This document shows positions 15,499-25,658 of a stretch of DNA of 64,000 nucleotides, in pieces. Position 1 is the stretch's first letter, and each line of letters opens with the position of its first letter. This DNA comes from Desulfosporosinus shakirovi (GTDB lineage: Bacteria; Bacillota; Desulfitobacteriia; Desulfitobacteriales; Desulfitobacteriaceae), in NCBI RefSeq assembly GCF_020595055.1, contig NZ_JAJDOO010000018.1, forward strand, positions 32,130 to 96,129, read 5' to 3'. The notes beneath the pieces were generated by a model. The model did no database searches. It was not told the origin of the DNA and saw nothing but the letters and a program-made list of their open reading frames with translations. A program made the translations under genes and the position numbers.

Positions 15499-16686
15499 TT
15501 AGTTCATTCCGTCTTCTTTAGATTCGGGTTTTACAATCTTCCCGTCTACGATCACGAAGAGCGGGCTAGCCGTGATTATAAACGGATGTTCTGACCAAAT
15601 AACAATATCTGCATCTTTTCCAACCTCAAGAGACCCAATGCGGTCGGACACACCTAAGATTTCTGCCGAATTGATGGTAATGGCTCGTAATGCATCTTCT
15701 ATATCCATCCCTGCCTTACACGCTAAGGCCGCACAGAGGGGAAGTTGTTCAATTGGCGTGACAGAATGATCGGTCATAATCGCAACCTTTACTCCCGCTT
15801 CAGCTAAAATGCCAGGAGTTTTAAAAGACTTATCTTTAAGCTCAACTTTTGCACGATTGGTTAGCAAAGGCCCTACCACAGCCGGATACCCCAGTTCAGC
15901 AAGCTCCTCCGCAATTTTGTGCCCTTCAGTGCAATGTTCAATAACTAAGTCCACGTCAAATTCACGGGCAATTCGAATTGCAGTCATAATATCATCTGCA
16001 CGATGAGCATGTGCCCGAAGAGGAATTTCGCGATTAATCACCCTTACAAGGCCTTCTAAACCCAAATCTCGCTCGGGAAGTTTATCAGGATCTGATTTAC
16101 CTTGGTCTAATTTATCCTTATATGTCTGAGCATCCACTAAGGCTTGACGAAGTAATGCTGCAGTTCCCATCCGAGTCATGGGCATTTTCTTCTGTTCACC
16201 GTAAACCATTTTGGGATTTTCTCCAAAGGCTATTTTCATACCGGCAGGATCACGAACAATCATTTTGTCCACGATCTTCCCAGCTGTTTTCATGACTACC
16301 CCTGTTCCTCCAATCACATTGGCACTCCCAGGCACAGTAAATACTGCCGTCACTCCACCTAAACGTGCATCGCGAAAACCTTCATCTTCTGGGTTAATTC
16401 CATCAATTGCCCGCATGTCCGGAGTCACCGGATCGGTCATTTCATTAAAATCTTCCCCTTCCCAACGAAAGATTTCTTCGCCAATCCCCACATGACAATG
16501 TGCATCAATCATCCCTGGCAACACTAGGCAACCTTTAGCATCGATCACTGTTGCATCTCCATGAACATCCATATCTGCAGTTTCTCCGAGAGCAGCTATT
16601 TTCGCTCCCTCAATTAGGATATACCCCATAAACTCTCGCCCGGTCATAGTTTTAATCAGACCGTTCTTAATTAAAAGCCTCTTCAT
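15499..16686 (-). CDS. Amidohydrolase family protein (imidazolonepropionase-like)
   Basis: A 395-residue cytoplasmic metal-dependent hydrolase of the amidohydrolase superfamily. It has the N-terminal beta-sandwich (MKRLLIKNGLIKTMTG), the HxH metal motif in DAHCHVG near residue 62, further metal ligands in HAHRADD (about 226) and VIEHCTEGH (about 248), and the catalytic Asp in MTDHSV (about 305). The C-terminus (GSLEVGKDADIVIW) closes the sandwich. The substrate is unknown; relatives act on cyclic amides or dipeptides. It is a single gene upstream of tex on the same strand. Confidence 0.88.
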   Translation of the reverse strand: MKRLLIKNGLIKTMTGREFMGYILIEGAKIAALGETADMDVHGDATVIDAKGCLVLPGMIDAHCHVGIGEEIFRWEGEDFNEMTDPVTPDMRAIDGINPEDEGFRDARLGGVTAVFTVPGSANVIGGTGVVMKTAGKIVDKMIVRDPAGMKIAFGENPKMVYGEQKKMPMTRMGTAALLRQALVDAQTYKDKLDQGKSDPDKLPERDLGLEGLVRVINREIPLRAHAHRADDIMTAIRIAREFDVDLVIEHCTEGHKIAEELAELGYPAVVGPLLTNRAKVELKDKSFKTPGILAEAGVKVAIMTDHSVTPIEQLPLCAALACKAGMDIEDALRAITINSAEILGVSDRIGSLEVGKDADIVIWSEHPFIITASPLFVIVDGKIVKPESKEDGMN

Positions 16687-16892
16687 TTTATTGTCACCTT
16701 TCCACTTGCAAGTGTTCAGTAAAACGTTTTTTAACCCATCTCACATTTTAGTAGACTTTCATCCCTCCTTTGGGCTTACAGGGTGAAATTCTACACTTGC
16801 CAAAATAATACTAAAACGTTTATTAGATTATTATAACAGACTCAAGTCCATATCACACACGGGATTGTGAGCAACATTTTTGCGATATCATA

Positions 16893-16920
16893 AAGACGCT
16901 TGGCTTTCACCGAGCGTCTT
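16893..16920 (-). terminator. Hairpin downstream of tex
   Basis: Arms AAGACGCT / AGCGTCTT with a partly paired inner segment (TTGGCTTTCACCG) lie 11 bases after the tex stop. On the minus strand only a short T-run follows, so efficiency is uncertain. Confidence 0.65.
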
Positions 16921-16930
16921 ATTGCAACAA

Positions 16931-19099
16931 TTAAACGGACGTTACCTTCGCCAAAATATCCCGCATAGATAGACTCACTCGGTCTCTCACCTTATCGAGT
17001 CCGATCACACGCACCTTGACTATATCACCTACTGCAACAGCTTCCATAGGGTGTTTAATAAATTTGTCACTCAACTGGGAAATATGAACGAGACCATCAT
17101 GCTTAACACCGATATCTACGAACGCTCCAAAATCTACGACATTTCGCACGGTCCCCTCTAAAATCATCCCTTCATTAAGATCTTCCATATGAGTGACATC
17201 TCTCCTCAGTAACGGTCGCGGCAAATCCTCCCGGGGATCTCTGCCGGGTCTTTGTAAGGCATCTAAGATATCGCGAACAGTCGGAACTCCCGCTCCGAAT
17301 TCTTCAGCAAGCTCTTGAGGATCTAGAACAGAAAGTTTCTTTCGGACTTCAGTGAGGCGATCTCTCAAATCCCCTGGGGTATGTCCGATACTTTTTAAGA
17401 TGTCTTCAGCCAACTGATAAGATTCCGGATGAACAGGCGTATTTTCCAAGGGATTAACCCCATCCGGCAGACGAATAAATCCAGCACACTGAATATACGT
17501 TTGGGCTCCAAGTCGAGGAATTTTCTTAAGTTGATCGCGCCGGCTGAATTTCCCATTTTCATCCCGCCAGGCAACTATATTTTTAGCAACCGCAGGCTTT
17601 AACCCGGCCACGTATTGCAGCAGAGACGCTGAGGCGGTATTTAAATCAACACCTACAACATTAACACAAGATTCTACGACCCCGTGCAGGGATTCCTCTA
17701 AACGTTTAGGTTGTACATCATGCTGATATTGCCCTACTCCAACCGCTTTCGGTTCAATCTTTACCAATTCAGCCAAGGGATCTTGCAGCCGTCTGGCAAT
17801 AGATACTGCACTCCGCAAGGAAAGGTCGAATTCTGGAAACTCTTCTCCTGCCAACTTCGAAGCAGAATATACAGATGCTCCTGCTTCACTCACCAAGGTG
17901 AATTCAACGGAAATCCCATCCTCCTGAATCATTTCCGCTACAACCTCTTCTGTTTCTCTTGAAGCTGTTCCATTTCCAATCGCAATTATATTGGCATCAT
18001 GCTCTTGAATAGCCTTCCTCAAAATTGCTTTTGCCTCTTCGCGTTTGTCCTTTCCCGTATGCGGATAAATGACACCCACTTGATGTAACTTTCCCGTCTC
18101 ATCCACAACCGCCCACTTACACCCTGTCCGAAACCCAGGATCAAGTCCTAAAACCATTTTTCCGCGCACGGGAGGTTGCAATAAAAGCTGACGCAGATTG
18201 GAAGCAAAGACTTTTATGGCTTGTTCTTCTGCTTGAGCAGAAAGTTTAGCTCTCATTTCCCGCTCAATTGACAAGTCAATCAATCGCTTATATGAATCTA
18301 GGGCAGCTTTTTGGACCAGAGAAGCACATGGTCCTGTTTTGACATACCGCATTTCAATAATTCTATGTATAGTTTCAAGCGGAGCTTCAATCTTGACAGA
18401 TAAAAACTCTTCTTTTTCTCCACGGTTCAACGCCAAAATCCGATGAGGAGGGATCTTTCGAACAGGCTCCCGATAATCATAATACATTTCAAAAGGAGAG
18501 CGCTCTTCGGCTTTCTTCGCTACAGCAACAGCTACCACATCCCCAACTCTGAAGGTTTCTTCCCTTATCCTTTTACGCAAGGCAGCATCATCTGCAATGG
18601 TTTCTGCTATAATATCCATCGCTCCAGCTAAAGCTTCCTCAGTAGAATTAACCTCTAACTCCTCATTCAAGTACTTTTCCGCTTCTGCTTGAGGATCTCC
18701 TCTGGTATATTGAACTAACAGCCACTCCGCCAAAGGTTCAAGGCCCTTCTCTTTGGCAATTGTAGCCCGTGTGCGGCGCTTCTGCTTATAAGGTCGATAG
18801 AGATCTTCGACATCTTGAAGCACCGTCGCACCAGTAATTTGAGTCGACAGTTCTTCTGTAAGCTTCCCCTGCTCGTCAATAAGGCGCAGCACTTCCGTTT
18901 TACGCTGTTCCAAGCGTCGTAAATAGTCTAAACGATCAACGATATCACGCAACACATTTTCATCAAGCTCACCTGTTGCCTCTTTACGGTAACGGGCAAT
19001 AAAAGGAATCGTATTTCCCCCATCCAATAGGTTGACAGCCTCTTTGACTTGATTTATCTTCAGACCAAGTTCCTTAGCAATGACAAGATTGAACTCCAA
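16931..19099 (-). CDS. tex: Tex family RNA-binding transcription accessory protein
   Basis: A 722-residue Tex protein of the usual length. Order: N-terminal helical Tex domain (about 1-190), YqgF/RuvC-like domain (GLDPGFRTGCKWAVVDETG near 320), helix-hairpin-helix region (GVDLNTASASLLQYVAG and AKNIVAWRDENGKFSRRDQL), and a C-terminal S1 domain (about 640-715, LEGTVRNVVDFGAFVDIGV). Tex binds RNA and is linked to transcription and ribosomal RNA handling. It stands alone, with a hairpin after it. Confidence 0.97.
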   Translation of the reverse strand: MEFNLVIAKELGLKINQVKEAVNLLDGGNTIPFIARYRKEATGELDENVLRDIVDRLDYLRRLEQRKTEVLRLIDEQGKLTEELSTQITGATVLQDVEDLYRPYKQKRRTRATIAKEKGLEPLAEWLLVQYTRGDPQAEAEKYLNEELEVNSTEEALAGAMDIIAETIADDAALRKRIREETFRVGDVVAVAVAKKAEERSPFEMYYDYREPVRKIPPHRILALNRGEKEEFLSVKIEAPLETIHRIIEMRYVKTGPCASLVQKAALDSYKRLIDLSIEREMRAKLSAQAEEQAIKVFASNLRQLLLQPPVRGKMVLGLDPGFRTGCKWAVVDETGKLHQVGVIYPHTGKDKREEAKAILRKAIQEHDANIIAIGNGTASRETEEVVAEMIQEDGISVEFTLVSEAGASVYSASKLAGEEFPEFDLSLRSAVSIARRLQDPLAELVKIEPKAVGVGQYQHDVQPKRLEESLHGVVESCVNVVGVDLNTASASLLQYVAGLKPAVAKNIVAWRDENGKFSRRDQLKKIPRLGAQTYIQCAGFIRLPDGVNPLENTPVHPESYQLAEDILKSIGHTPGDLRDRLTEVRKKLSVLDPQELAEEFGAGVPTVRDILDALQRPGRDPREDLPRPLLRRDVTHMEDLNEGMILEGTVRNVVDFGAFVDIGVKHDGLVHISQLSDKFIKHPMEAVAVGDIVKVRVIGLDKVRDRVSLSMRDILAKVTSV

Positions 19100-19227
19100 T
19101 GATAACTTCCTCCCTAAACCTAATTACAAGCTTAATACAGACATTCTTATCTATTATACCATTGTTCTCCAACCGAAGAAATCTCAAACACTTCTATTCA
19201 AATTTTTGGGATGCGCTTGCTAAAGGG

Positions 19228-19265
19228 AAAGCTGTGGAAGAGTCTTAATACCCTGCCACAGCTTT
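19228..19265 (-). terminator. Terminator of the DUF2225 gene
   Basis: Arms AAAGCTGTGG / CCACAGCTTT enclose an 18-base loop. It begins 20 bases beyond the stop of the minus-strand gene at 19285. The minus-strand 3' side continues TTTCCCTTTAG, a weak U-tract. Confidence 0.7.
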
Positions 19266-19284
19266 AAATAATCTCTATAATTCC

Positions 19285-19986
19285 TTAAGACTTTGGATTT
19301 TCCTTGCGAAGCTCTTCCACAGCCACTCTCCACTGTTCTCTCGCCAAATTAACAATCTTCGTTTCTCCATCAGCATCTTTATGTTGTATGATTTTAGAAA
19401 AATAAGAGACAGCCTTTTTGTACTGTTCCAAACGCCGACTTAGTTCACCGATCATGAATAAAACTCTTATTTCAGACATTGAAGTATCCGCAAAATCTGA
19501 GTGAACAAAGGATTCTTCATAAGCCTTAAGGGCTAAGACTAAGAATCGCTTTTCTTGCTCAGTATTATCTTCAGTCCGATAAAGCCAAGCTAAACGCAAG
19601 CAAAGACCTGCCAGCACAGCATTTTTTTCATTTTTGAGAGTGCCTGCTAGAATAGCAAGTTTATAGGATTCTAGCGCTTGTTGAAGATCCCTTTCCTCAC
19701 CAAAGTTCCTTTTTTTCCAATTATTGGCAATTTGAGAATTTATAAGTTCTTTAGAACCTAATGGAAATTGCTCTGAAAATTCTTCAGAAAAAGCGAAACC
19801 ACACTCAGGGCAAACATTGACGAAATAATAGTGCGGATTATAATTTCCTTCTCGAAAATGAGGGCAAAAATCACTGTCGGTTCGATATGGAACTGAAAAA
19901 CGCGAACGAACTCTCTGTGTAATAAACGGCGAACCGCAGTAAATACAAGTTAGTTTCTTCTCATAAAATGCATTGACTGAAGTCAT
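19285..19986 (-). CDS. DUF2225 protein (zinc-ribbon plus helical repeats) under c-di-GMP riboswitch
   Basis: A 233-residue protein. The N-terminal quarter has two CxxC pairs (CIYCGSPF near 15 and CPECGF near 59) that should form a zinc ribbon, joined by the DUF2225 segment SDFCPHFREGNYNPHYYFVNVCP. The rest is helical with TPR-like repeats (about 95-220: LQQALESYKLAILAGTL, GLCLRLAWLYRTEDN, GELSRRLEQYKKAVSYF). The function of DUF2225 is unknown. The GEMM-I aptamer 45 bases upstream makes it a c-di-GMP-controlled gene. No signal peptide; GGGGG precedes ATG. Confidence 0.85.
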   Translation of the reverse strand: MTSVNAFYEKKLTCIYCGSPFITQRVRSRFSVPYRTDSDFCPHFREGNYNPHYYFVNVCPECGFAFSEEFSEQFPLGSKELINSQIANNWKKRNFGEERDLQQALESYKLAILAGTLKNEKNAVLAGLCLRLAWLYRTEDNTEQEKRFLVLALKAYEESFVHSDFADTSMSEIRVLFMIGELSRRLEQYKKAVSYFSKIIQHKDADGETKIVNLAREQWRVAVEELRKENPKS

Positions 19987-20027
19987 TAACAGGCCCCCTT
20001 GTATCTTGGATATATTTATTCACATTT

Positions 20028-20111
20028 CTGCAACCCGGCTATCGTGAAAATACAAAGTACTTCCTTAACCCCGTGGCTTTGCGTCACTACCTTTCGATAG
20101 ATTTGCCTATG
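20028..20111 (-). ncRNA. c-di-GMP-I (GEMM-I) riboswitch upstream of DUF2225
   Basis: On the minus strand the conserved core is present: GGCAAA, a CTATC-GAAA-GGTAG helix with a GNRA tetraloop, GACGCAAAGCC, GGGGTTAAGG, and CGATAGCCGGGTTGC closing the structure. These match GEMM-I in order and spacing. There is no strong terminator before the start codon 41 bases away, so control may be translational. Confidence 0.9.
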
Positions 20112-20348
20112 ATGTTCGTAATTGATTTTATTAATATAAATCTGAAAATCATATTCTATAGAATTCGACAGTAAAAGTTGTATTCCTTTAGCATTCCTAA
20201 AATTCCCTTAAAAATCTTGTTCCTCAACGCTCAAGAAACCCTCCGTACTTATTAGAGTCGGTTTTTAACATTTTCCTCCACCTATACACTTTGAATTTTA
20301 GTATTCTTGACATTATGGATTATATTTATTTAAATCTGCCCTAACAAA
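20112..20348. other. Leader/promoter region of the DUF2225 transcript
   Basis: AT-rich, no gene. It contains a promoter-like block at 20162-20189 (minus strand) nearly identical to one upstream of the chemoreceptor leader (22798-22825). Confidence 0.5.
20162..20189 (-). promoter_or_regulatory. Promoter-like block shared by the two c-di-GMP riboswitch leaders
   Basis: This 28-base segment matches 22798-22825 at 23 positions, starting AAAGGAA and ending CTGTCGAATT on the minus strand. It lies about 50 bases before the GEMM aptamer. TAAA followed by GTCGAATT loosely resembles a sigma-D/sigma-28 flagellar promoter (TAAA-N15-GCCGATAA) but with longer spacing, so sigma-factor assignment is tentative. 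Confidence 0.5.
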
Positions 20349-20385
20349 AAAGCATGAGTCAGGACTGCATCTTGACTCATGCTTT
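20349..20385 (-). terminator. Terminator of the chemoreceptor gene
   Basis: Arms GCATGAGTCA / TGACTCATGC with an 11-base loop; on the minus strand the stem is followed by TTTTTTG. It lies about 80 bases after the chemoreceptor stop. Confidence 0.85.
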
Positions 20386-20462
20386 CGGAGGATATATTTT
20401 GAGTATACTTTTAAAGAAACAGTTCCCCATGTGGACAACATGATTTATTAAGAGGCACTAAA

Positions 20463-22526
20463 CTATAATTTAAACATCGTTACACTGCCCTGAAAATCTG
20501 TTGCCATTTGGGCAAGAGAGGTTGCTGACCTACGAATTTCCTCCATGGAAGCACTCTGTTCTTCAGTACCTGCGACCACATTTTCTAGGCTACCTGATAT
20601 TTCTTTGGGAATATTTGCAACATCGAAGATGGATGCAACAATAGTCTCAGTATTTGCCCCAACTTTCTGAACCACATCGGCTACAGCTTGTGCCTGTTTC
20701 GAAAAGTCGTTGACTCCTTGCAGGATATCTCGAAATGCTTCGCCAGCCGAATTAACCATTGTAATCCCTTCATGTACTGCAATCGTTCCATCATTCATTG
20801 TCATGACTGCTTTCGTTGTTTCCTTTTGAATTTCATCAATCAAAGCACTGATCTTTCCAGCTGCATCACTTGATTGTTCAGCAAGCTTTCGGACCTCTTC
20901 TGCAACAACAGCAAACCCTCTTCCCTGCTCCCCTGCTCGCGCTGCTTCAATTGCCGCATTCAAAGCTAGTAGATTTGTTTGAGCGGCAATATTGGTAATT
21001 AGGGCTACTATTTGACCAATTTCTCCTGATTTACTCCCAAGAATATTTACAACATCGGCGGCTTCAGTGACTTTATCTCCGATTGATTGCATCTCATTGA
21101 CTGCTTTTCTAACTACGCTATTACCTATAGCAGCCTTTTCTGATGTTTGCCGAGACCCTTCCGTAACCTTTTGGATATCGTGAGTTATCATTTGCATATG
21201 CACTGAAACTTGTTGAGCCGAATCTGCTGTAGCATCAACACCCGCTAGTTTTTGCTTCACCCCATCAGATACCTCCTGAATGGAGTATACTATTTGTTCA
21301 GTTGTTCTGCTGCCCTCATCCGCACTTGCTGTCAGCTCTTCCGCCGAGGCTGCTAATTGCTGAGAGCTATTAACAATTCCTTCAATAATCCCCTTGAAAT
21401 TATCCATCATTTTGTTGAGATTCTCGGTCATTTGTCCGAATTCATCATTCGAACGAACGACTATATTTTGGCTGAGATCCCCTTGAACGATAGTCGCCGC
21501 GAACTGATTAACCGTTTTTATATTTTTAACGATATATCGACTATATAAGAAAAGTACTGTGCCAGTTACGACAATTGCCAGCCCAATAAGAATCAACATC
21601 TCATTTAATAGAGCCTTTAACGGAGCTAATAAGTCAGTCTCTGAAACATCAATTGCGAGAATCCAGCCAAACTCCGGAACTTCTTCATAATAAATCTGCC
21701 TAGCACCGTTGTCATTGTATCCAAACGTCCCGGTTTTCTCAACCATCATGTTCTTGGCTGCTTCCTGCAAGCTAAGGTTCTCTTCTTCCGTGATTTTAAT
21801 ATTCATGATCTTTTCTGGGTTGGGATTCGCCAGATACATTCCTTCCTTATTTAAAAGATAAATATCCGACTCAATATCTAAGTGAATATCCGTTATTAAT
21901 TTTTGCAAAGTAATAAAGTCGATCCCACCTGTAATGGTACCCTTAAAGTTCCCATTATCATCATAAAATGGGACGTTATCAGTTAATATAGTAGCATTGG
22001 TACCCTCATCATAATATGGATCAGTCCAAATCGATTTCTCTGATATTCCTTTGCTAATCGTATACCAAGGTTTGGTAGGAAAGTCATATTTAGGATCAGC
22101 GAATTCATTCGTAAACACTACTTTTCCATCTTTATCCTTAAAAACATAGGGACCGAAGTATTGAGTCTCCTTATTATAGGCATAAGGTTCATACCAAACA
22201 CCCGCTCCAAAGGTTACATTATTAGCTGTTATGATTTTCTTTAGTAAACTTGCGTACTCGTCTGCAGTTATTCCATTTCCAACGGATTCTACAGTACGTG
22301 CCAATCCTTGAAGCAAGGTATCATGGGCTGTTAATTGTTTCTCAATATCCTTGATGGTTCCATTTAGCTGAGCAGTCATTTTATTTTGAATCTCATCTTT
22401 TAGCAGAGTCTCTGAATACTTGTAGCTAACCATAGACATGGCCACTAGAGTTAATAATACCAGGGGTAATATTGTCAGCATTGTCTTTCCACCAACAGAC
22501 GAACCATTAAATAATCTTTTAAACAT
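20463..22526 (-). CDS. Methyl-accepting chemotaxis protein with dCache sensor domain
   Basis: About 687 residues. A first membrane helix (about 15-35), an extracellular double-Cache domain (about 40-285, with [21 protein letters not shown] and [20 protein letters not shown]), a second helix (about 290-310), a HAMP domain, and a cytoplasmic MCP signalling domain with the conserved tip [19 protein letters not shown]. The ligand is unknown; dCache domains often bind amino acids or carboxylates. I start at ATG 22526, which has better Shine-Dalgarno spacing than the ATG at 22541. A diverged GEMM leader with a terminator precedes it, so c-di-GMP probably sets its expression. Confidence 0.95.
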   Translation of the reverse strand: MFKRLFNGSSVGGKTMLTILPLVLLTLVAMSMVSYKYSETLLKDEIQNKMTAQLNGTIKDIEKQLTAHDTLLQGLARTVESVGNGITADEYASLLKKIITANNVTFGAGVWYEPYAYNKETQYFGPYVFKDKDGKVVFTNEFADPKYDFPTKPWYTISKGISEKSIWTDPYYDEGTNATILTDNVPFYDDNGNFKGTITGGIDFITLQKLITDIHLDIESDIYLLNKEGMYLANPNPEKIMNIKITEEENLSLQEAAKNMMVEKTGTFGYNDNGARQIYYEEVPEFGWILAIDVSETDLLAPLKALLNEMLILIGLAIVVTGTVLFLYSRYIVKNIKTVNQFAATIVQGDLSQNIVVRSNDEFGQMTENLNKMMDNFKGIIEGIVNSSQQLAASAEELTASADEGSRTTEQIVYSIQEVSDGVKQKLAGVDATADSAQQVSVHMQMITHDIQKVTEGSRQTSEKAAIGNSVVRKAVNEMQSIGDKVTEAADVVNILGSKSGEIGQIVALITNIAAQTNLLALNAAIEAARAGEQGRGFAVVAEEVRKLAEQSSDAAGKISALIDEIQKETTKAVMTMNDGTIAVHEGITMVNSAGEAFRDILQGVNDFSKQAQAVADVVQKVGANTETIVASIFDVANIPKEISGSLENVVAGTEEQSASMEEIRRSATSLAQMATDFQGSVTMFKL

Positions 22527-22635
22527 ACCCTTCATCTCCATTCATATGTATATTTAAATATTGTGCTGTAGCAATTTACCGATAAAGACAGACGTTGATT
22601 TTTCAGATTTATCCCTCCAATCGCATTAAGAGAAA

Positions 22636-22671
22636 AATGCCTACCTGCCGAACTTTCAGCAGATAGACATT
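22636..22671 (-). terminator. Leader terminator upstream of the chemoreceptor gene
   Basis: On the minus strand AATG-CTA-CTGC pairs with GCAG-TAG-CATT (with two G-U pairs) and is followed by TTTCTCTT. It lies between the GEMM-like aptamer and the ATG, where a riboswitch expression platform is expected. Confidence 0.75.
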
Positions 22672-22683
22672 TAGAAAGTATAC

Positions 22684-22764
22684 TCTTCAACCCAACTTAT
22701 CGATTTACAAAGAACTACCCTCAGACCTGTTGCTTGAGTCCCTACCTTTTGATAGGATTGAGAA
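22684..22764 (-). ncRNA. Diverged c-di-GMP-I (GEMM-I) riboswitch upstream of the chemoreceptor
   Basis: The minus-strand leader aligns with the GEMM at 20028-20111: CCTATC-AAAA-GGTAGG helix, GGGACTCAAGC, GGTCTGAGGGTAG, TTCTTTG, then CGATAAGTTGGGTTG. The tetraloop is AAAA instead of GAAA and GACGCAAAGCC has become GACTCAAGCAACAGG, so ligand specificity or function may have changed. A terminator follows, supporting a working switch. Confidence 0.65.
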
Positions 22765-22797
22765 TTTCAAACTTTGAATTTGCTGATTTTTTTAGGT

Positions 22798-22825
22798 AAT
22801 TCGACAGAAAAGATTATTTTCCTTT
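22798..22825 (-). promoter_or_regulatory. Promoter-like block upstream of the chemoreceptor leader
   Basis: Matches 20162-20189 at 23 of 28 positions, about 34 bases before the diverged GEMM aptamer. The shared block at the same relative place in two c-di-GMP leaders indicates a common promoter type. Confidence 0.5.
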
Positions 22826-22931
22826 TATTTAGGGGTAACCAATTCTTATACCCCCTATAACCAAACATACTAAAAAGCAACATGACAAGTTGCCATATCG
22901 CCAAAAGAGATTCTTATCAACTGTTCTATTT

Positions 22932-24101
22932 CTAGCTCTTCTTAAAAAACTGCTGAATTCGCTGTACCGCTTCCTTCAGTACGCTTTCATCTTGAACCAA
23001 AGCTACCCTTACAAATCCTTCGCCATGTTCCCCAAAGGCCACCCCAGGGACGACGATCACCCCGGCTTCCCGAGCCAAATCCATGGCAAAGGATACTGAG
23101 TCTTGTTCTGTAGGAACAGGTGCCCAGACAAACATCGAACCTTGTGGCATCGGCATTTTCCACCCTGCAAAAGCACAACCTTCAATCAAAAGATCCCGTC
23201 GTCTCTGATACGCGTTCTGATTATCTTCAATCGATTCTTGGCCATTATTGAGCGCATAAGCGCCTACAGTCAATACTGGAGCAAAGACACCATAATCGAT
23301 ATTTGACTTGAGTTGTGAGAGGTTTCCAATGACATCCGCATTTCCTACGGCAAAACCCAACCTCGCCCCCGCTAGGTTATATGTCTTTGAAACAGAATGA
23401 AACTCAATTCCGACCTCTTTTGCCCCTCGTGCTTGTAAAAAGCTTACAGGCTTAAAACCCTCAAACGCCAGTTCGGAATATGCTGCATCATGACAGATCA
23501 GCAGATCATACTCTTTTGCAAAATCTACAACCTTTTCAAAAAAAGATAGATTTGCCACAGCTGCCGTTGGGTTGTTGGGATAATTCAAAAACATCAGCTT
23601 CGCCTTGCGGGCCAGATCCGGATCAATCTGCTTTAAGTCAGGTAAGTATCCATTCTCCTCCAGAAGTGGGATAGCAACTTTCTTCCCTCCCGCCAGCATT
23701 AAACCAGCCGTATAAATTGGATATCCCGGATCAGGAACAAAGGCTAGATCACCAGGATCGATATAAGCTAGAAAAATGTGAGCAAGTCCATCCTGAGAAC
23801 CCATTAGCGGCAAAACTTCCGTTTCAGGATCCAAAGCAACTCCAAACCGTTCTCGATACCACTCGGCACAGACCTTTCGAAATTCTTCTGTTCCGCGGGT
23901 TAAAGTATATCCATATTGGTTATCATCAAGAACTGCCTGACTCAAAACATTGCGAATTTCCAGGGCAGGGGCACGGTCTGGACTTCCAATACTAAGATTA
24001 ATCAGATTATTTCCCGCTTTTTCCAATTCTCTTTTCAAATTATCCATTTCTGTAAATACAGAGGCACCTAAACTTTCCAGACGTATTGATGGTATTTGCA
24101 T
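22932..24101 (-). CDS. Class I/II PLP aminotransferase (DapL-like)
   Basis: A 389-residue fold-type I aminotransferase. The PLP lysine is in HSVSKTYNLAGAR (near residue 235), with NYPNNPTAA (about 171) and the Asp/Tyr pair in CHDAAYSEL. The sequence resembles LL-diaminopimelate aminotransferase and AlaC-type enzymes rather than aspartate aminotransferase. It is divergent from the bona fide dapL at 24400, suggesting a related but separate substrate. GGAG precedes the ATG. Confidence 0.88.
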   Translation of the reverse strand: MQIPSIRLESLGASVFTEMDNLKRELEKAGNNLINLSIGSPDRAPALEIRNVLSQAVLDDNQYGYTLTRGTEEFRKVCAEWYRERFGVALDPETEVLPLMGSQDGLAHIFLAYIDPGDLAFVPDPGYPIYTAGLMLAGGKKVAIPLLEENGYLPDLKQIDPDLARKAKLMFLNYPNNPTAAVANLSFFEKVVDFAKEYDLLICHDAAYSELAFEGFKPVSFLQARGAKEVGIEFHSVSKTYNLAGARLGFAVGNADVIGNLSQLKSNIDYGVFAPVLTVGAYALNNGQESIEDNQNAYQRRRDLLIEGCAFAGWKMPMPQGSMFVWAPVPTEQDSVSFAMDLAREAGVIVVPGVAFGEHGEGFVRVALVQDESVLKEAVQRIQQFFKKS

Positions 24102-24399
24102 TCTTACACTCCGTTCTGTATTCTTGTCTTAATAACTATAACTCTAATCTCTTTTTTATGGCTAAACAGAAGCTGAAATAACATCTTTTACTTTAGCATT
24201 AATTAATGATGCCTACTTATTTTATCACGTTAACTGCATGCTCATAAAGCAAAATCAATAAATCAATAAATTTCCTTAAGTCCTTTTGCCGGAAGAACTG
24301 AATGATCCATGAAATTATGCTATAATATTAGAAATTATTTTATTTGAGACTACGTTGATTTAAAGCTATGTGGATTAAGAAGGGAGATCAAATCAAGTT
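24102..24399. other. Divergent intergenic region between two aminotransferase genes
   Basis: About 300 AT-rich bases holding two divergent promoters. TATAATATTAG near 24321 is a likely -10 for dapL. I see no riboswitch or T-box core. Confidence 0.4.
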
Positions 24400-25638
24400 A
24401 TGGCACTAATGAACGAGAATTATCTAAGGTTGCCTGGAAGTTATTTGTTTTCAGAAATTGCTCGCAGGGTGACTCAATTTAAAAACGAAAACCCAGATGC
24501 AGATATCATTAGATTAGGGATTGGGGATGTAACCCGTCCACTTCCTCCTGCAGTCATAGAGGCAATGAAAAAGGCTGTCGACGAAATGGGGAAGGCTGAA
24601 ACCTTCAGAGGGTATGGACCAGAGCAAGGGTATGACTTCTTGATCGAAAAAATTATAGAAAACGATTATAAAACCCGAGGAGTAGATTTCTCTCTTGATG
24701 AAGTCTATGTCAGTGACGGGGCGAAGAGCGATACCGCAAACTTTCAAGAGATTTTCGGTGCTGGCAATGTCATGGCAGTCACTGACCCGGTGTATCCTGT
24801 TTACGTTGACAGTAACGTGATGGCAGGACGCACGGGAAATTTCAATGCTGAGAAAGGACAGTATGAAAGTATTGTCTATCTGCCGTGCACCGAAGAAAAT
24901 GGAATGAAACCCCCCTTCCCTACGACTCATGTAGATATGATTTACCTTTGCTTTCCAAACAATCCGACAGGGATGACCTTAAACAGAGCAGAGCTAAAAC
25001 AGTGGGTTGACTACGCACGGGAGAATAAATCGATAATTCTTTACGACTCGGCTTATGAATCTTACATACGTGAAGAAGAAGTTCCACGCACCATCTATGA
25101 GATTGAGGGGGCTCGTGAAGTCGCAGTAGAGTTCCGAAGCTTTTCCAAGACAGCGGGCTTCACCGGAACACGTTGCGCATATACTGTTGTACCAAAGGAA
25201 GTTATGGTCTACGATTCCGAGGGTAACCCTCATAGCTTAAACAAGTTATGGCTGAGAAGACAGACTACAAAGTTCAATGGTGTCTCTTATCCTGTGCAAG
25301 CCGCTGCAGCAGCGATATACACCCTGGAAGGAAAAAAGCAGGTTAAAGAAACCATTGATTACTACATGGAAAATGCTCGAATCATCCGAGAAGGTCTAAC
25401 CAAGGCGGGCTACGAAGTATTTGGCGGGATCAATGCCCCCTACATCTGGATGAAAACCCCCAATAAAATGGGCTCATGGGAATTTTTCGACAAGCTTATG
25501 AAAGAAGCAAATGTAGTAGGAACGCCAGGAGCAGGCTTTGGCGCAAATGGCGAAGGATACTTCCGCCTGACGGCCTTTGGGACCCGAGAGAATACGGAAA
25601 AAGCCATCGAGCGAATTAAGACGAAAATGAGTAGTTAA
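24400..25638 (+). CDS. dapL: LL-diaminopimelate aminotransferase
   Basis: A 412-residue DapL of normal length. It converts tetrahydrodipicolinate and glutamate directly to LL-diaminopimelate, bypassing the acyl pathways of lysine and peptidoglycan precursor synthesis. The PLP lysine lies in [29 protein letters not shown] and YDSAYESYI complete the site. [12 protein letters not shown] near residue 42 and the [13 protein letters not shown] loop are typical of DapL. A strong terminator follows. Confidence 0.96.
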   Translation: MALMNENYLRLPGSYLFSEIARRVTQFKNENPDADIIRLGIGDVTRPLPPAVIEAMKKAVDEMGKAETFRGYGPEQGYDFLIEKIIENDYKTRGVDFSLDEVYVSDGAKSDTANFQEIFGAGNVMAVTDPVYPVYVDSNVMAGRTGNFNAEKGQYESIVYLPCTEENGMKPPFPTTHVDMIYLCFPNNPTGMTLNRAELKQWVDYARENKSIILYDSAYESYIREEEVPRTIYEIEGAREVAVEFRSFSKTAGFTGTRCAYTVVPKEVMVYDSEGNPHSLNKLWLRRQTTKFNGVSYPVQAAAAAIYTLEGKKQVKETIDYYMENARIIREGLTKAGYEVFGGINAPYIWMKTPNKMGSWEFFDKLMKEANVVGTPGAGFGANGEGYFRLTAFGTRENTEKAIERIKTKMSS

Positions 25639-25658
25639 ATCATAGAAACTGTTAAAAA

